Positions 43,964 to 51,911 of a stretch of 64,000 nt of DNA are shown piece by piece. A program made the translations under genes and the position numbers. Location: positions 248,001 through 312,000 of the forward strand of contig NZ_BCRT01000016.1 in assembly GCF_001552735.1 (NCBI RefSeq), given 5' to 3'. The stretch comes from Sanguibacter suarezii NBRC 16159. Lineage in GTDB: Bacteria > Actinomycetota > Actinomycetes > Actinomycetales > Cellulomonadaceae. Numbering within the stretch: the first letter of the stretch is position 1; each line of letters opens with the position of its first letter. Below the pieces are notes generated by a model. The model ran no database searches, was not told the origin of the DNA, and saw only the letters and a program-made list of their open reading frames with translations.

Positions 43964-43969
43964 AGCCTA
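43964..43969 (-). promoter_or_regulatory. -10 box for the glyA-folD operon
   Basis: TAGGCT lies 6-7 bases before the start of the riboswitch aptamer, so the transcript would begin right at the aptamer. No clear -35 is seen. Confidence 0.5.
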
Positions 43970-44008
43970 ACGCATGAGGTCCCGGCCACGCCAGAGCCCC
44001 CAGAGGAT

Positions 44009-44031
44009 GGGACGCCCAGCTGCGGCGTCCC
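44009..44031 (-). terminator. Hairpin after the ChvE-type sugar ABC operon
   Basis: GGGACGCC and GGCGTCCC form an 8-bp stem around CAGCTGC, 34-56 bases past the permease stop. It has no T-run but is well placed to end the operon. Confidence 0.55.
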
Positions 44032-44064
44032 CCCTCCAGGGGCTCGAGTGCGCGCGTCGGCGGG

Positions 44065-45237
44065 TCAGCCGAGGCGGGTGCGGCGCTTGTTCACCATGTC
44101 GAAGGCGACCGCGGCGAGCAGCACCATGCCCTTGATGGTCTGCTGCCAGGCGGAGTCGACCGCCATGATCGACAGACCCATGTTGAGCACGCCCATGATG
44201 AGCGCACCGATCATCGCGCCAGAGATCTTGCCGACGCCGCCGGTCACTGCGGCGCCGCCGATGAAGCACGCTGCGATCGCGTCGAGCTCGTAGTTGTTCC
44301 CGGCGGTGGCCACACCCGCGCCGGCACGGGCGGTGGTGACGATTGCCGCGACACCGGCGAGCGCGCCCATGTTGACGAAGATGCCGAAGTCCACCCGGCG
44401 GGCGTTGACCCCGGACAGCACCGCCGCGTGACGGTTGCCTCCGACGGCGTAGATGTGACGACCGAAGACGCTCCGGTTGAGCATGAAGGAGTAGGCGATG
44501 ATGAGGAACCCGACGATGAGCAGCACGATCGGCGTCCCACCCGAGCTCAAGGACAGCCAGTAGGTGAAGACACCGATGATCACCGCGGTGACCGCGATCT
44601 TGAGGACGAAGGCCGGCATCGGTTCGACAGCGAGGTCGTGCTTGCGCAGCGAGCTCCGAGAGCGCCACTGGGTCACCGCGAAGGCCACGATCCCGATGCC
44701 ACCCACGCACAGGGTGACCACGTCGAGATCACCGACGAAGCCGAACCAGTTGGGCAGCGACCCGCTGGAGATCGAGTTGAAGTCCCTGGGCAGCCCCGCC
44801 ACGGTGGTGCCGACGAGGACGATCGTCAGGCCGCGGAAGATGAGCATCCCGGCAAGGGTCACGATGAACGCTGGGATGCCGACGTAGGCCACCCAGAATC
44901 CTTGCCACATGCCCACGAGGGCGCCGATGACGATGGTGAGCAGACATGCCAGCAGCCAGGGCATGTCCCAGCGGGTGAGCATGATGGCGCACAGACCGCC
45001 GGTGAAGGCCACGACCGAGCCGACCGAGAGGTCGATGTGGCCCGCGATGATCACCATCATCATGCCGATCGCGAGGATCATCACGTAGGCGTTCTGCTGG
45101 AACAGGGCTGCGACGTTGTCCGGGTAGAGGAGCCGACCGTCGGTGAGCACCTGGAAGAACACGACGATGACGATCAGAGCCGCGACGATCCCGTACTGGC
45201 GAAGGTTGCGACCGAGGTATTCACGGACGGCGTTCAT
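44065..45237 (-). CDS. Sugar ABC transporter permease (GguB/MmsB/XylH type)
   Basis: This 390-residue permease has about ten hydrophobic segments and the CUT2-family motif AGHIDLSVGSVVAFTGG near residue 64 and VYAVGGNRHAAVLSGVN-like sequence near 280. It belongs to the longer XylH/GguB branch that serves pentoses and several other sugars. The ATG at 45237 shares its A with the TAA stop of the ATPase gene, so the two are tightly coupled. It forms the transmembrane channel for the ChvE-like binding protein and GguA-like ATPase upstream. Confidence 0.92.
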   Translation of the reverse strand: MNAVREYLGRNLRQYGIVAALIVIVVFFQVLTDGRLLYPDNVAALFQQNAYVMILAIGMMMVIIAGHIDLSVGSVVAFTGGLCAIMLTRWDMPWLLACLLTIVIGALVGMWQGFWVAYVGIPAFIVTLAGMLIFRGLTIVLVGTTVAGLPRDFNSISSGSLPNWFGFVGDLDVVTLCVGGIGIVAFAVTQWRSRSSLRKHDLAVEPMPAFVLKIAVTAVIIGVFTYWLSLSSGGTPIVLLIVGFLIIAYSFMLNRSVFGRHIYAVGGNRHAAVLSGVNARRVDFGIFVNMGALAGVAAIVTTARAGAGVATAGNNYELDAIAACFIGGAAVTGGVGKISGAMIGALIMGVLNMGLSIMAVDSAWQQTIKGMVLLAAVAFDMVNKRRTRLG

Positions 45238-46784
45238 TAGACTGCGGCTCCCTTGCCCATGGTCATGTACTGCATGAGGGTTTCTTGTGTGGCATCTGCT
45301 CGAGCCACCTCTCCGGTGATCCGACCCTGGCTCATCGCGTAGGTGCGGTCGCACAGCCCGATGAGCTCGGGCAGCTCGGAGGAGATGACGATGACGGCCT
45401 TGCCCAGGTCGGCAAGAGCGTTGATGATGCCGTAGATCTCGTACTTTGCGCCCACGTCGATACCGCGGGTGGGCTCGTCGAGGATGAGCACGTCAGGGTC
45501 GGAGTTCACCCACTTGCTCAGCACGACCTTCTGCTGGTTGCCGCCCGAGAGCTTTCCGACCACGGCCTCGACCGTGGGTGACTTGATCCGGAAGTCGCCG
45601 CGGTACTTCTCGGCCACCTTGATCTCGGCTTCGGTCCCCACGATGCCCCAGTGGGCCACCTTGCCCAGCGCGGAGGCGGAGATGTTCTCCCGGATCGTCT
45701 GGATGAGGTTGAGCCCGTAGCGCTTGCGGTCCTCGGTCGTGTACGCGACGCCGTGCCCGATGGCCTCGGAGACGGTGCGCATGCTCACCGGCTTGCCGTC
45801 CTTGTAGACCGTCCCGGAGATCCGAGAGCCGTAGGAGCGTCCGAACACGCTCATCGCCAGCTCCGTGCGCCCGGCCCCCATGAGTCCTGCCAGGCCGACG
45901 ATCTCTCCGGCATGAACGGTGATGTTCGCGTCCTGGACGACGAGCCGCTCGGAGTCGATGGGGTGGTGCACCGTCCAGTTCTCCACGCGCAGCACCTCGG
46001 CGCCGATCACGGGGGTGTGGTCGGGGAACCTGCTGTCCATGGACCGCCCGACCATGGACCGGATGATGCGGTCCTCGGTCACCGGCTCGTCGCCGTGGAG
46101 GTCGAGGGTCTCGATCGTGGCGCCGTCCCGGATGATCGTCACCCGGTCGGCGATCGCGGAGATCTCGTTGAGCTTGTGGGAGATGATGATGCAGGTGATC
46201 CCGTTGTCGCGGAACTGAGCGATCAGAGCGAGCAGGTGGGCGCTGTCCTCGTCGTTCAGGGCGGCCGTGGGCTCGTCGAGGATGAGCAGGTCGACCTTCT
46301 TGGACAGGGCCTTGGCGATCTCCACGAGCTGCTGCTTGCCGACGCCGATGTCCATGGCCTTGACCTGCGGGCTGTCCGTGAGGCCGACGCGGGCGAGGAG
46401 CTCGCTGGCGTCACGCATGGCGAGGTTCCAGTCGATGATCCCCGCCGCCGACCGCTCGTTGCCGAGGAAGATGTTCTCCGCGATGGACAGGTACGGGATG
46501 AGGGCCAGCTCTTGGTGGATGATCACCACGCCGCGTGCCTCGCTGTCCCGGATGGACCGGAAGTCGCAGTCCTTGCCGTTGAGCACGATCGTGCCGTCAT
46601 AGCTGCCGTGGGGGTACACCCCGGACAGCACGTTCATGAGGGTCGACTTCCCGGCCCCGTTCTCCCCGCAGATCGCGTGGACCTCCCCACGCCTGACGCT
46701 CAGCGTGACGTCGCTGAGCGCCTTGACGCCGGGGAACTCCTTGGTGATCTCGCGCATCTCGAGGATGTAGTCGTTGTCACCCAT
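45237..46784 (-). CDS. Sugar ABC transporter ATP-binding protein, two domains (GguA/XylG type)
   Basis: This 515-residue CUT2 ATPase has a canonical N-terminal domain (Walker [10 protein letters not shown] near 40, Walker [13 protein letters not shown] near 165) and a C-terminal domain with the altered Walker [17 protein letters not shown] near 300, plus a second signature [11 protein letters not shown] near 412 and [12 protein letters not shown] near 433. This double layout is standard for xylose/multiple-sugar importers. It lies between the binding-protein and permease genes. The sequence [15 protein letters not shown] is typical of the GguA/MmsA group. Confidence 0.93.
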   Translation of the reverse strand: MGDNDYILEMREITKEFPGVKALSDVTLSVRRGEVHAICGENGAGKSTLMNVLSGVYPHGSYDGTIVLNGKDCDFRSIRDSEARGVVIIHQELALIPYLSIAENIFLGNERSAAGIIDWNLAMRDASELLARVGLTDSPQVKAMDIGVGKQQLVEIAKALSKKVDLLILDEPTAALNDEDSAHLLALIAQFRDNGITCIIISHKLNEISAIADRVTIIRDGATIETLDLHGDEPVTEDRIIRSMVGRSMDSRFPDHTPVIGAEVLRVENWTVHHPIDSERLVVQDANITVHAGEIVGLAGLMGAGRTELAMSVFGRSYGSRISGTVYKDGKPVSMRTVSEAIGHGVAYTTEDRKRYGLNLIQTIRENISASALGKVAHWGIVGTEAEIKVAEKYRGDFRIKSPTVEAVVGKLSGGNQQKVVLSKWVNSDPDVLILDEPTRGIDVGAKYEIYGIINALADLGKAVIVISSELPELIGLCDRTYAMSQGRITGEVARADATQETLMQYMTMGKGAAV

Positions 46785-46893
46785 CCGTGCTCCTCACTCA
46801 TTCCTGCTCTGCTGCTGTTCTGCTCGGCCGCCACTCGGGCGCGGCGCCGGTCCTGGGTGGCCGCCAGACCCCCACGACCGACGCCGCGATGAG

Positions 46894-48027
46894 TCAGAGG
46901 CCGAGCTGGTCGGCCGTGTAGAACTCGGACTCGACGAGCATCGACTCGATGGTGTCCGGGGTGACGACCTGCGGCGGGAGGAGGAAGGACGGGACAACCT
47001 TGACGCCGTTGTCGTACGTCTCCTCGTCGTTGACGGTGACGTCCTCGCCGTTGACGATCTGGGTGACCATGGTCGCGACCTGGTCGCCCAGGGTGCGGGT
47101 GTCCTTCCACACGGTCATCGACTGCATGCCGGCGATCATGTTCTTCACGTTCGGCTCGTCAGCGTCCTGACCGGTGATGAGGGGCCACTCCTCCGTGGCG
47201 TAGCCACCGCTGGTGAGGGCCTGCTCGATGCCCAGGGCGAGCGAGTCGTTCGGGGAGAGCACGACGTCGACCTTCTTGTCCGTGTAGAAGGAGTTGAGCC
47301 GGTTCTCCATCTCCGACTGGGCCGTGGCGGACTCCCAGCCCTGGACGCCGATCGTGGTCCAGTCCTCGACGGTGGCCGGGGCCTTGCCGGACGGGACGAC
47401 CAGCTGGCCCGAGGCGACGTAGGGCTGGAGCACGTCCCAGGCGCCCTTGAAGAAGAACTTCGCGTTGTTGTCGTCAGGGGACCCGGCGAAGGGCTCGAGG
47501 TTGAACGGGCCGGCGCCGTCAGCGAGCCCGAGCTGCTCCTCGATGAACTGGCCCTGGAGGGTCCCGACGAGCTCGTTGTCGAAGGTCGCGTAGTAGTCGA
47601 CGTTGGGCGAGTCGTTGATGAGGCGGTCGTAGGCGATGACGGGGATGTCCTTGGCTGCGGCCGCCTCCAGGACCGGTCCGAGGGCAGTGCCGTTGATCGA
47701 GGCGATGACCAGGACGTCCGCGCCGTCGTTGATCATGTTCTGCACCTGGGTGATCTGCGTGTCCACCTTGTTGTCGGCGTACTGCAGGGTCGTGGTGTAG
47801 CCCTCCTTCTTGAGCAGCTCTTCGAGGTGAGCACCATCCTTGTTCCAGCGCTCGAGGCTCTTGGTCGGCATGGCGATGCCGATGGTCGTCGAGTCGGATC
47901 CAGAACCCGAGCCTGAGGTTGAGGCGGAGTCGCTGTCACGCTCGGAGCTACATCCAGCAAGGGCTCCGAACAGCAGCGCCGAGCCCGCGAGGGCGGCAAC
48001 CGTTTTGCGCAGTGACGTCATCGTCAT
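46894..48027 (-). CDS. chvE: ChvE-like multiple-sugar-binding lipoprotein
   Basis: This 377-residue lipoprotein has the lipobox LAGC near residue 26, a Ser/Gly linker, and a type 1 periplasmic-binding fold with IGIAMPTKSLERWNKDG at the start, an IPVIAYDRLI hinge segment and LITGQDADEPNVKNMIAG near the end. These match ChvE/xylose-type proteins that feed GguAB, so xylose, glucose, arabinose or galactose are likely ligands. AAAAGGAC precedes two close ATGs (48027, 48021). Its promoter overlaps a palindrome that the divergent ROK regulator may bind. Confidence 0.9.
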   Translation of the reverse strand: MTMTSLRKTVAALAGSALLFGALAGCSSERDSDSASTSGSGSGSDSTTIGIAMPTKSLERWNKDGAHLEELLKKEGYTTTLQYADNKVDTQITQVQNMINDGADVLVIASINGTALGPVLEAAAAKDIPVIAYDRLINDSPNVDYYATFDNELVGTLQGQFIEEQLGLADGAGPFNLEPFAGSPDDNNAKFFFKGAWDVLQPYVASGQLVVPSGKAPATVEDWTTIGVQGWESATAQSEMENRLNSFYTDKKVDVVLSPNDSLALGIEQALTSGGYATEEWPLITGQDADEPNVKNMIAGMQSMTVWKDTRTLGDQVATMVTQIVNGEDVTVNDEETYDNGVKVVPSFLLPPQVVTPDTIESMLVESEFYTADQLGL

Positions 48028-48114
48028 GTCCTTTTCACCGTTGAATAGGGGTGGACGTCGCCGATGCGTCGTCCGACGGCCGGGTGGATCGTTCCACCGT
48101 GGCCGGTGTCGAGA

Positions 48115-48143
48115 AAACTATGACCTCTGAGTTTGACCGTCAA
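48115..48143 (-). promoter_or_regulatory. chvE promoter
   Basis: On the minus strand TTGACG (48143-48138), an exact 17-bp spacer and TAGTTT (48120-48115) form a near-consensus housekeeping promoter for the sugar operon. Confidence 0.75.
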
Positions 48144-48146
48144 CTC
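48129..48146. promoter_or_regulatory. Operator-like palindrome over the chvE -35 box
   Basis: GAGTTTGACCGTCAACTC is an imperfect palindrome centred about 42 bp from a second palindrome. It covers the -35 of the chvE promoter, so a bound regulator would block the operon. Confidence 0.55.
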
Positions 48147-48172
48147 CAGAAACCACTTCGTTACCATTTTGT

Positions 48173-48187
48173 GTTTGAGCCTCAAAC
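48173..48187. promoter_or_regulatory. Operator-like perfect palindrome in the chvE-ROK gap
   Basis: GTTTGAG-C-CTCAAAC is a perfect 7-1-7 palindrome. It shares the GAGTTTGA core with the site at 48129-48146, about four helical turns away, which suits two dimers of one repressor. Confidence 0.6.
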
Positions 48188-48225
48188 TCAAGGAGGTGGC
48201 TTGGATCACAGCCGGCCCGCTGAGG

Positions 48226-48231
48226 TAGGCT
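48226..48231 (+). promoter_or_regulatory. -10 box TAGGCT of a probable leaderless mRNA
   Basis: TAGGCT ends seven bases before the GTG at 48239. Confidence 0.5.
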
Positions 48232-48238
48232 CTGCGGC

Positions 48239-49483
48239 GTGATCATCGACCGATCCACGCCCGGATCGCAGGCGTCTCTCCGAGAAGCGAACAGAGCGCG
48301 CATCGTCGACGCCGTGAAGCGCTTCGGTGGACTGACGCAGGTCGAGCTCGCGGAGGCCACTGGGCTGTCGACCGCGACCATCTCCACCATCGTCCGAGAG
48401 CTCACCGGCGCAGGAGTCGTGGACACCCGCCCCACCTCACGGTCTGGGCGCCGCGCACTCAAGGTCACCCTCGCCAGACAGCTCGGCCTCGTCGCCGGGA
48501 TCCAGTTCGGCCACCGCCACCTCAAGGTGGCTCTGGGCGACTTCGGCCGCACGATCGTCGCCGAGCAGCAGATGCCGCTCCCCCTCGACCACCGTGTCGA
48601 CACGGGGCTGGACCGAGCCGCGCTCCTCGTCGTGGACCTGCTGGAGCGGGTGGGCGCCTCGATGGACGAGCTCCTGACGATCGGCGTGGCACTGCCCGCT
48701 CCCGTCGACACCGCGACCGGCATGATCTCGGTGCGCGGGGTGATGCGCGGCTGGGACGACCTGCACATCGGCCAGACCATGTCCAAGCGGCTCGCGCGCC
48801 CGGTCATCGTCGACAACGACGCCAACCTCGGCGCCCTCGCCGAGCACGAGCTGGGCGCCGGGCGCGGCTACCGCGACGTGGTCTTCGTCCGGGCCTCCTA
48901 CACCACGGGCGCCGGCATCATCCTCGGCGGGCACCTGCACCGCGGGTACGCAGGCACCGCGGGCGAGATCGGGCACGTCCAGGTGGATCCCATGGGCGAC
49001 ATCTGCCGGTGCGGGAACCGCGGCTGCCTGGACACGGTGGTGGGATCGAGCGCGCTGCTGGACCTTGTGCGGTCCAGCCACGGCGACCTCACCCTCCGGG
49101 ACATCATCCTGCGGGCCCGCGACGGCGACCCCGGCTGCGGACGCGTCATCGCCGACGCCGGTGAGCGGATCGGCAAGGTCGTGGCGCAGGTCGTCAACAC
49201 GCTCAACCCCCAGCTCGTGGTGGTCGGTGGGGAGCTCGCCGCGGCCGGGGAGATCCTCGTGGCGCCGCTGCGCGAGGAGGCGCTGCGCCACACCGCGCAG
49301 AACACCATCGCGCCGGTTGAGGTCGTGCTGGGCGAGCTCGGCCCCCAGGCCGAGGTGATGGGCGCCCTCACCCTCGCGCTGCAGTCCACCGAGGTTGCGA
49401 CGGACCACCAGACCATCACCGCGCTGACCGACGACTCCATGGCCGCACAGAGACACCTCGACGCACTCCGAACGAAGGATTGA
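48239..49483 (+). CDS. ROK-family transcriptional regulator
   Basis: This 414-residue protein has an N-terminal winged helix-turn-helix (LTQVELAEATGLSTATISTIV, about residues 31-51) and a ROK sugar-kinase-like domain with VDNDANLGALAEHELG near 185, an HVQVDP His and the zinc-binding CRCGNRGCLD near 258. ROK regulators of the XylR/NagC type repress sugar genes and release DNA when sugar binds. The gene is divergent from chvE with palindromes between, so the chvE operon is the likely target. The next gene, two bases downstream, encodes a sugar ATPase. Confidence 0.92.
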   Translation: MIIDRSTPGSQASLREANRARIVDAVKRFGGLTQVELAEATGLSTATISTIVRELTGAGVVDTRPTSRSGRRALKVTLARQLGLVAGIQFGHRHLKVALGDFGRTIVAEQQMPLPLDHRVDTGLDRAALLVVDLLERVGASMDELLTIGVALPAPVDTATGMISVRGVMRGWDDLHIGQTMSKRLARPVIVDNDANLGALAEHELGAGRGYRDVVFVRASYTTGAGIILGGHLHRGYAGTAGEIGHVQVDPMGDICRCGNRGCLDTVVGSSALLDLVRSSHGDLTLRDIILRARDGDPGCGRVIADAGERIGKVVAQVVNTLNPQLVVVGGELAAAGEILVAPLREEALRHTAQNTIAPVEVVLGELGPQAEVMGALTLALQSTEVATDHQTITALTDDSMAAQRHLDALRTKD

Positions 49484-49484
49484 C

Positions 49485-50246
49485 GTGAGCGATCCCACCT
49501 CCACCCCAGCACTGTCGCTGCGGGGCATCAACAAGTCCTACGGCGCGGTCCGCGCACTCTCCGAGGTCACCTTCACGGTCCATCCGCACGAGGTGGTCGC
49601 CGTCGTCGGCGACAACGCCGCGGGCAAGTCGACCCTCGCCAAGGTCATCGCCGGGGTGATCACCCCCGACTCAGGGATCATCGAGTCCGAGGGCGTGCCC
49701 GTCACCATCCCGACGCCGGCCAGCGCCCACGCCCTGGGCATCGCGACGGTCTTCCAGGAGCTCGCCCTGTGCGACAACCTCGACGTCGTCTCGAACCTGT
49801 TCCTGGGCCGCGAGCTGCGTCGCGGGCGCCACATGGACGAGGCGGCGATGGAGGAGATCGCGCGCAAGATCCTGCGCGACCTCACCTCACGGATCCCGTC
49901 GGTGCGGTCGCTGCTCTCGTCCCTGTCCGGCGGGCAGCGCCAGTCCGTCGCGATCGCGCGGACACTGCTGGGCAACCCGCGGATCGTCGTGCTCGACGAG
50001 CCCACCGCCTCCTTGTCCGTCTCCCAGACCGCTGAGGTCCTCACGCACATCGAACGGCTGCGCGACCTCGGCCACGCCGTGGTGCTCATCAGCCACAACA
50101 TGAACGACGTGCGCTCGGTCGCCGATCGCATCGAGGTGCTGCGTCACGGACGCAACAACGGCAGCTTCCCCGGGCACTCGACGAGCCACGAGGAGATCAT
50201 CGCCGCGATCACCGGCGCCGGCGACTACTCGATGCCGGCGCACTGA
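49485..50246 (+). CDS. Single-domain sugar ABC ATPase (FrcA-like), coupled to the ROK gene
   Basis: This 253-residue ATPase has Walker A GDNAAGKST near 44, a Q-loop VFQELALC, the signature SLSGGQRQSV near 145, Walker B IVVLDEPTASLS near 166 and the H-loop SHN. It resembles the single-domain CUT2 ATPases such as FrcA, not the double-domain GguA across the gap. No permease or binding protein is next to it. The GTG start lies one base after the ROK stop. It may give a second motor to the ChvE system or serve a permease elsewhere; this is inference. Confidence 0.87.
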   Translation: MSDPTSTPALSLRGINKSYGAVRALSEVTFTVHPHEVVAVVGDNAAGKSTLAKVIAGVITPDSGIIESEGVPVTIPTPASAHALGIATVFQELALCDNLDVVSNLFLGRELRRGRHMDEAAMEEIARKILRDLTSRIPSVRSLLSSLSGGQRQSVAIARTLLGNPRIVVLDEPTASLSVSQTAEVLTHIERLRDLGHAVVLISHNMNDVRSVADRIEVLRHGRNNGSFPGHSTSHEEIIAAITGAGDYSMPAH

Positions 50247-50252
50247 CCGAGG

Positions 50253-50792
50253 TCAGTCCCGCGCGTCGACCTCGTCGCCGTCAGCGTCGCCGTCAGGGTC
50301 GACGTCGGGCTCGGTGTCGCCCAGGATCCGGCGCAGGTAGGCGAAGGTCAGGTCCCCGGCCACCTGGTCGTACTGGTGCTCGTAGCCCTGCTTCTGGTAC
50401 ATCGCGAGGTTCTGCTTGGAGTCCTTGCCGGTGAAGACCCAGATCTCCTTGGTCTCCTCAGGCAGGTGCGGCAGCACCGCGAACATCATCTGCGTGCCGA
50501 TCCCCTTGCCCTGCAGGTCGGGGGCGACCGCGAGGCGTCCGAGCGTGGCCTTGTCGTCCTCGATCTCCACCCGGACCGAACCCACCAGGCGGTGCCCGGA
50601 CCAGGCGCCGAGGGTGACGACGCCGGGCGCGGACAGGTCCGCGCGCAGCTCACCCAGGGTCTGGGTCAGCGGCGGGATGTTCGGGTCCCCGTAGACCTGC
50701 GCCTCGGTGACGAAGGCCGCCCGCCGCAGCGTGAGCAGCTCGCCGGCTGCCTCGTCGGTCACCAGGCCGATCGTGATGTCTAGGTCGCTCAT
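50253..50792 (-). CDS. GNAT family N-acetyltransferase
   Basis: This 179-residue protein has the GNAT fold with the acetyl-CoA motif LAVAPDLQGKGIGTQMM near residue 87 and a closing KQNLAMYQKQGYE segment. The C-terminal 25 residues are an Asp/Gly-rich tail. The acceptor substrate is not evident. It starts at ATG 50792. It is convergent with the sugar ATPase gene, with only six bases between stops, and divergent from purU. Confidence 0.87.
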   Translation of the reverse strand: MSDLDITIGLVTDEAAGELLTLRRAAFVTEAQVYGDPNIPPLTQTLGELRADLSAPGVVTLGAWSGHRLVGSVRVEIEDDKATLGRLAVAPDLQGKGIGTQMMFAVLPHLPEETKEIWVFTGKDSKQNLAMYQKQGYEHQYDQVAGDLTFAYLRRILGDTEPDVDPDGDADGDEVDARD

Positions 50793-50880
50793 GCACGTAT
50801 CGTCTCAGACTTCAGGGGGGTGCTGGGCACCGGCACGCAGGTCCGGACGGACGGCTGCCCCTGTCGCCGACCACCTGGAC

Positions 50881-50886
50881 TAGCCT
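50881..50886 (+). promoter_or_regulatory. -10 box TAGCCT of a probable leaderless mRNA
   Basis: TAGCCT ends six bases before the GTG at 50893. No ribosome-binding site is seen. Confidence 0.5.
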
Positions 50887-50892
50887 GGGCAC

Positions 50893-51774
50893 GTGACCAC
50901 CACGCCGACTCCCGCGACAGATCCCGACGTCTCCCAGCACTGGGTCCTGACCCTGTCCTGCCCGGACGGTCCCGGGATCGTGCACGCCGTCGCCGGTCTG
51001 CTCGCCGAGCACGGTGGCAACATCACCGAGTCCCAGCAGTTCGGCGACCCGGACACGCACCTGTTCTTCATGCGGGTCCAGGTCGAGTCGGCCGCCTCGC
51101 GCGAGGAGCTGGCCACCGCGCTGGAGGCGCTGGCAGCCGACTTCGACATGACGTGGACCCTCGACGTCGTCGGCCGCCCGGTCCGCACGCTCATCCTCGT
51201 GAGCACCGCCGCGCACTGCCTCAACGACCTGCTCTTTCGCCAGCGCTCGGAGAACCTGCCGATCGACATCGTGGCCGTGGCCGGCAACCACCGCGACCTC
51301 AAGCCGCTGACGGAGTTCTACGGCAAGACCTTCCACCACATCCCCGTCACCAAGGACACCAAGCCTCAGGCCGAGGCGCGTCTGCTCGAGCTGGTGCGCG
51401 AGCTCGACGTCGAGCTCGTCGTCCTGGCCCGCTACATGCAGGTGCTCTCCGACGACCTGTGCCGCCAGCTCGAGGGTCAGGTCATCAACATCCACCACTC
51501 CTTCCTGCCAAGCTTCAAGGGCGCCAAGCCCTACCACCAGGCGCACGACCGCGGCGTCAAGCTCATCGGAGCGACCTCGCACTATGTCACCGGTGACCTC
51601 GACGAGGGACCGATCATCGAGCAGGACGTCGAGCGGGTGGACCACTCCCGCCACGTCGGCGAGCTCGTCGCCCAGGGCCAGGACGTGGAACGACGTGTGC
51701 TCGCCCGCGCCGTGCGCTGGCACGCCGAGCACCGGGTGCTGCTCAACGGGCACCGGACCGTCATCTTCCGCTGA
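50893..51774 (+). CDS. purU: Formyltetrahydrofolate deformylase
   Basis: This 293-residue enzyme hydrolyses 10-formyl-tetrahydrofolate to formate and tetrahydrofolate. It has an N-terminal ACT domain (about 15-95; CPDGPGIVHAVAGLL) and a formyltransferase-like catalytic domain with the INIHHSFLPSFKGAKPYHQA motif (Asn and His of the active site, near 202) and the catalytic Asp in TGDLDEGPIIEQD near 237. It balances the one-carbon pool supplied by glyA-folD, though it lies apart from them. The start is GTG with a leaderless promoter. Confidence 0.94.
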   Translation: MTTTPTPATDPDVSQHWVLTLSCPDGPGIVHAVAGLLAEHGGNITESQQFGDPDTHLFFMRVQVESAASREELATALEALAADFDMTWTLDVVGRPVRTLILVSTAAHCLNDLLFRQRSENLPIDIVAVAGNHRDLKPLTEFYGKTFHHIPVTKDTKPQAEARLLELVRELDVELVVLARYMQVLSDDLCRQLEGQVINIHHSFLPSFKGAKPYHQAHDRGVKLIGATSHYVTGDLDEGPIIEQDVERVDHSRHVGELVAQGQDVERRVLARAVRWHAEHRVLLNGHRTVIFR

Positions 51775-51796
51775 GCACGTCGGCGCCCGACACCTT

Positions 51797-51825
51797 TTGA
51801 CAGGGTGGCTGGGCGGGCTTTTGAT
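51797..51825 (+). promoter_or_regulatory. Promoter of the CUT1 sugar transporter operon
   Basis: TTGACA (51797-51802), an exact 17-bp spacer and TTTGAT (51820-51825) form a strong promoter. It would give an 80-base leader before the binding-protein gene. Confidence 0.75.
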
Positions 51826-51911
51826 GAAGGTGGATCGACATGGGGCGCACCGTAGCTCTCCACTGTCGCGACCGCGGCGTCGATCACGACGGCAACGGAG
51901 GCGTATTCACC

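Noticed and set aside
42417-43970. A 517-codon frame antisense to glyA
   Set aside because: glyA and its riboswitch explain the region fully; the antisense protein has no known pattern.
46785-46893. A terminator or processing hairpin between chvE and the sugar ATPase gene
   Set aside because: Repeated GGCGGCC strings are present, but no convincing long stem could be drawn.
48173-48187. The palindrome before the ROK gene as a terminator
   Set aside because: It lies between divergent genes upstream of both, so an operator is far more likely.
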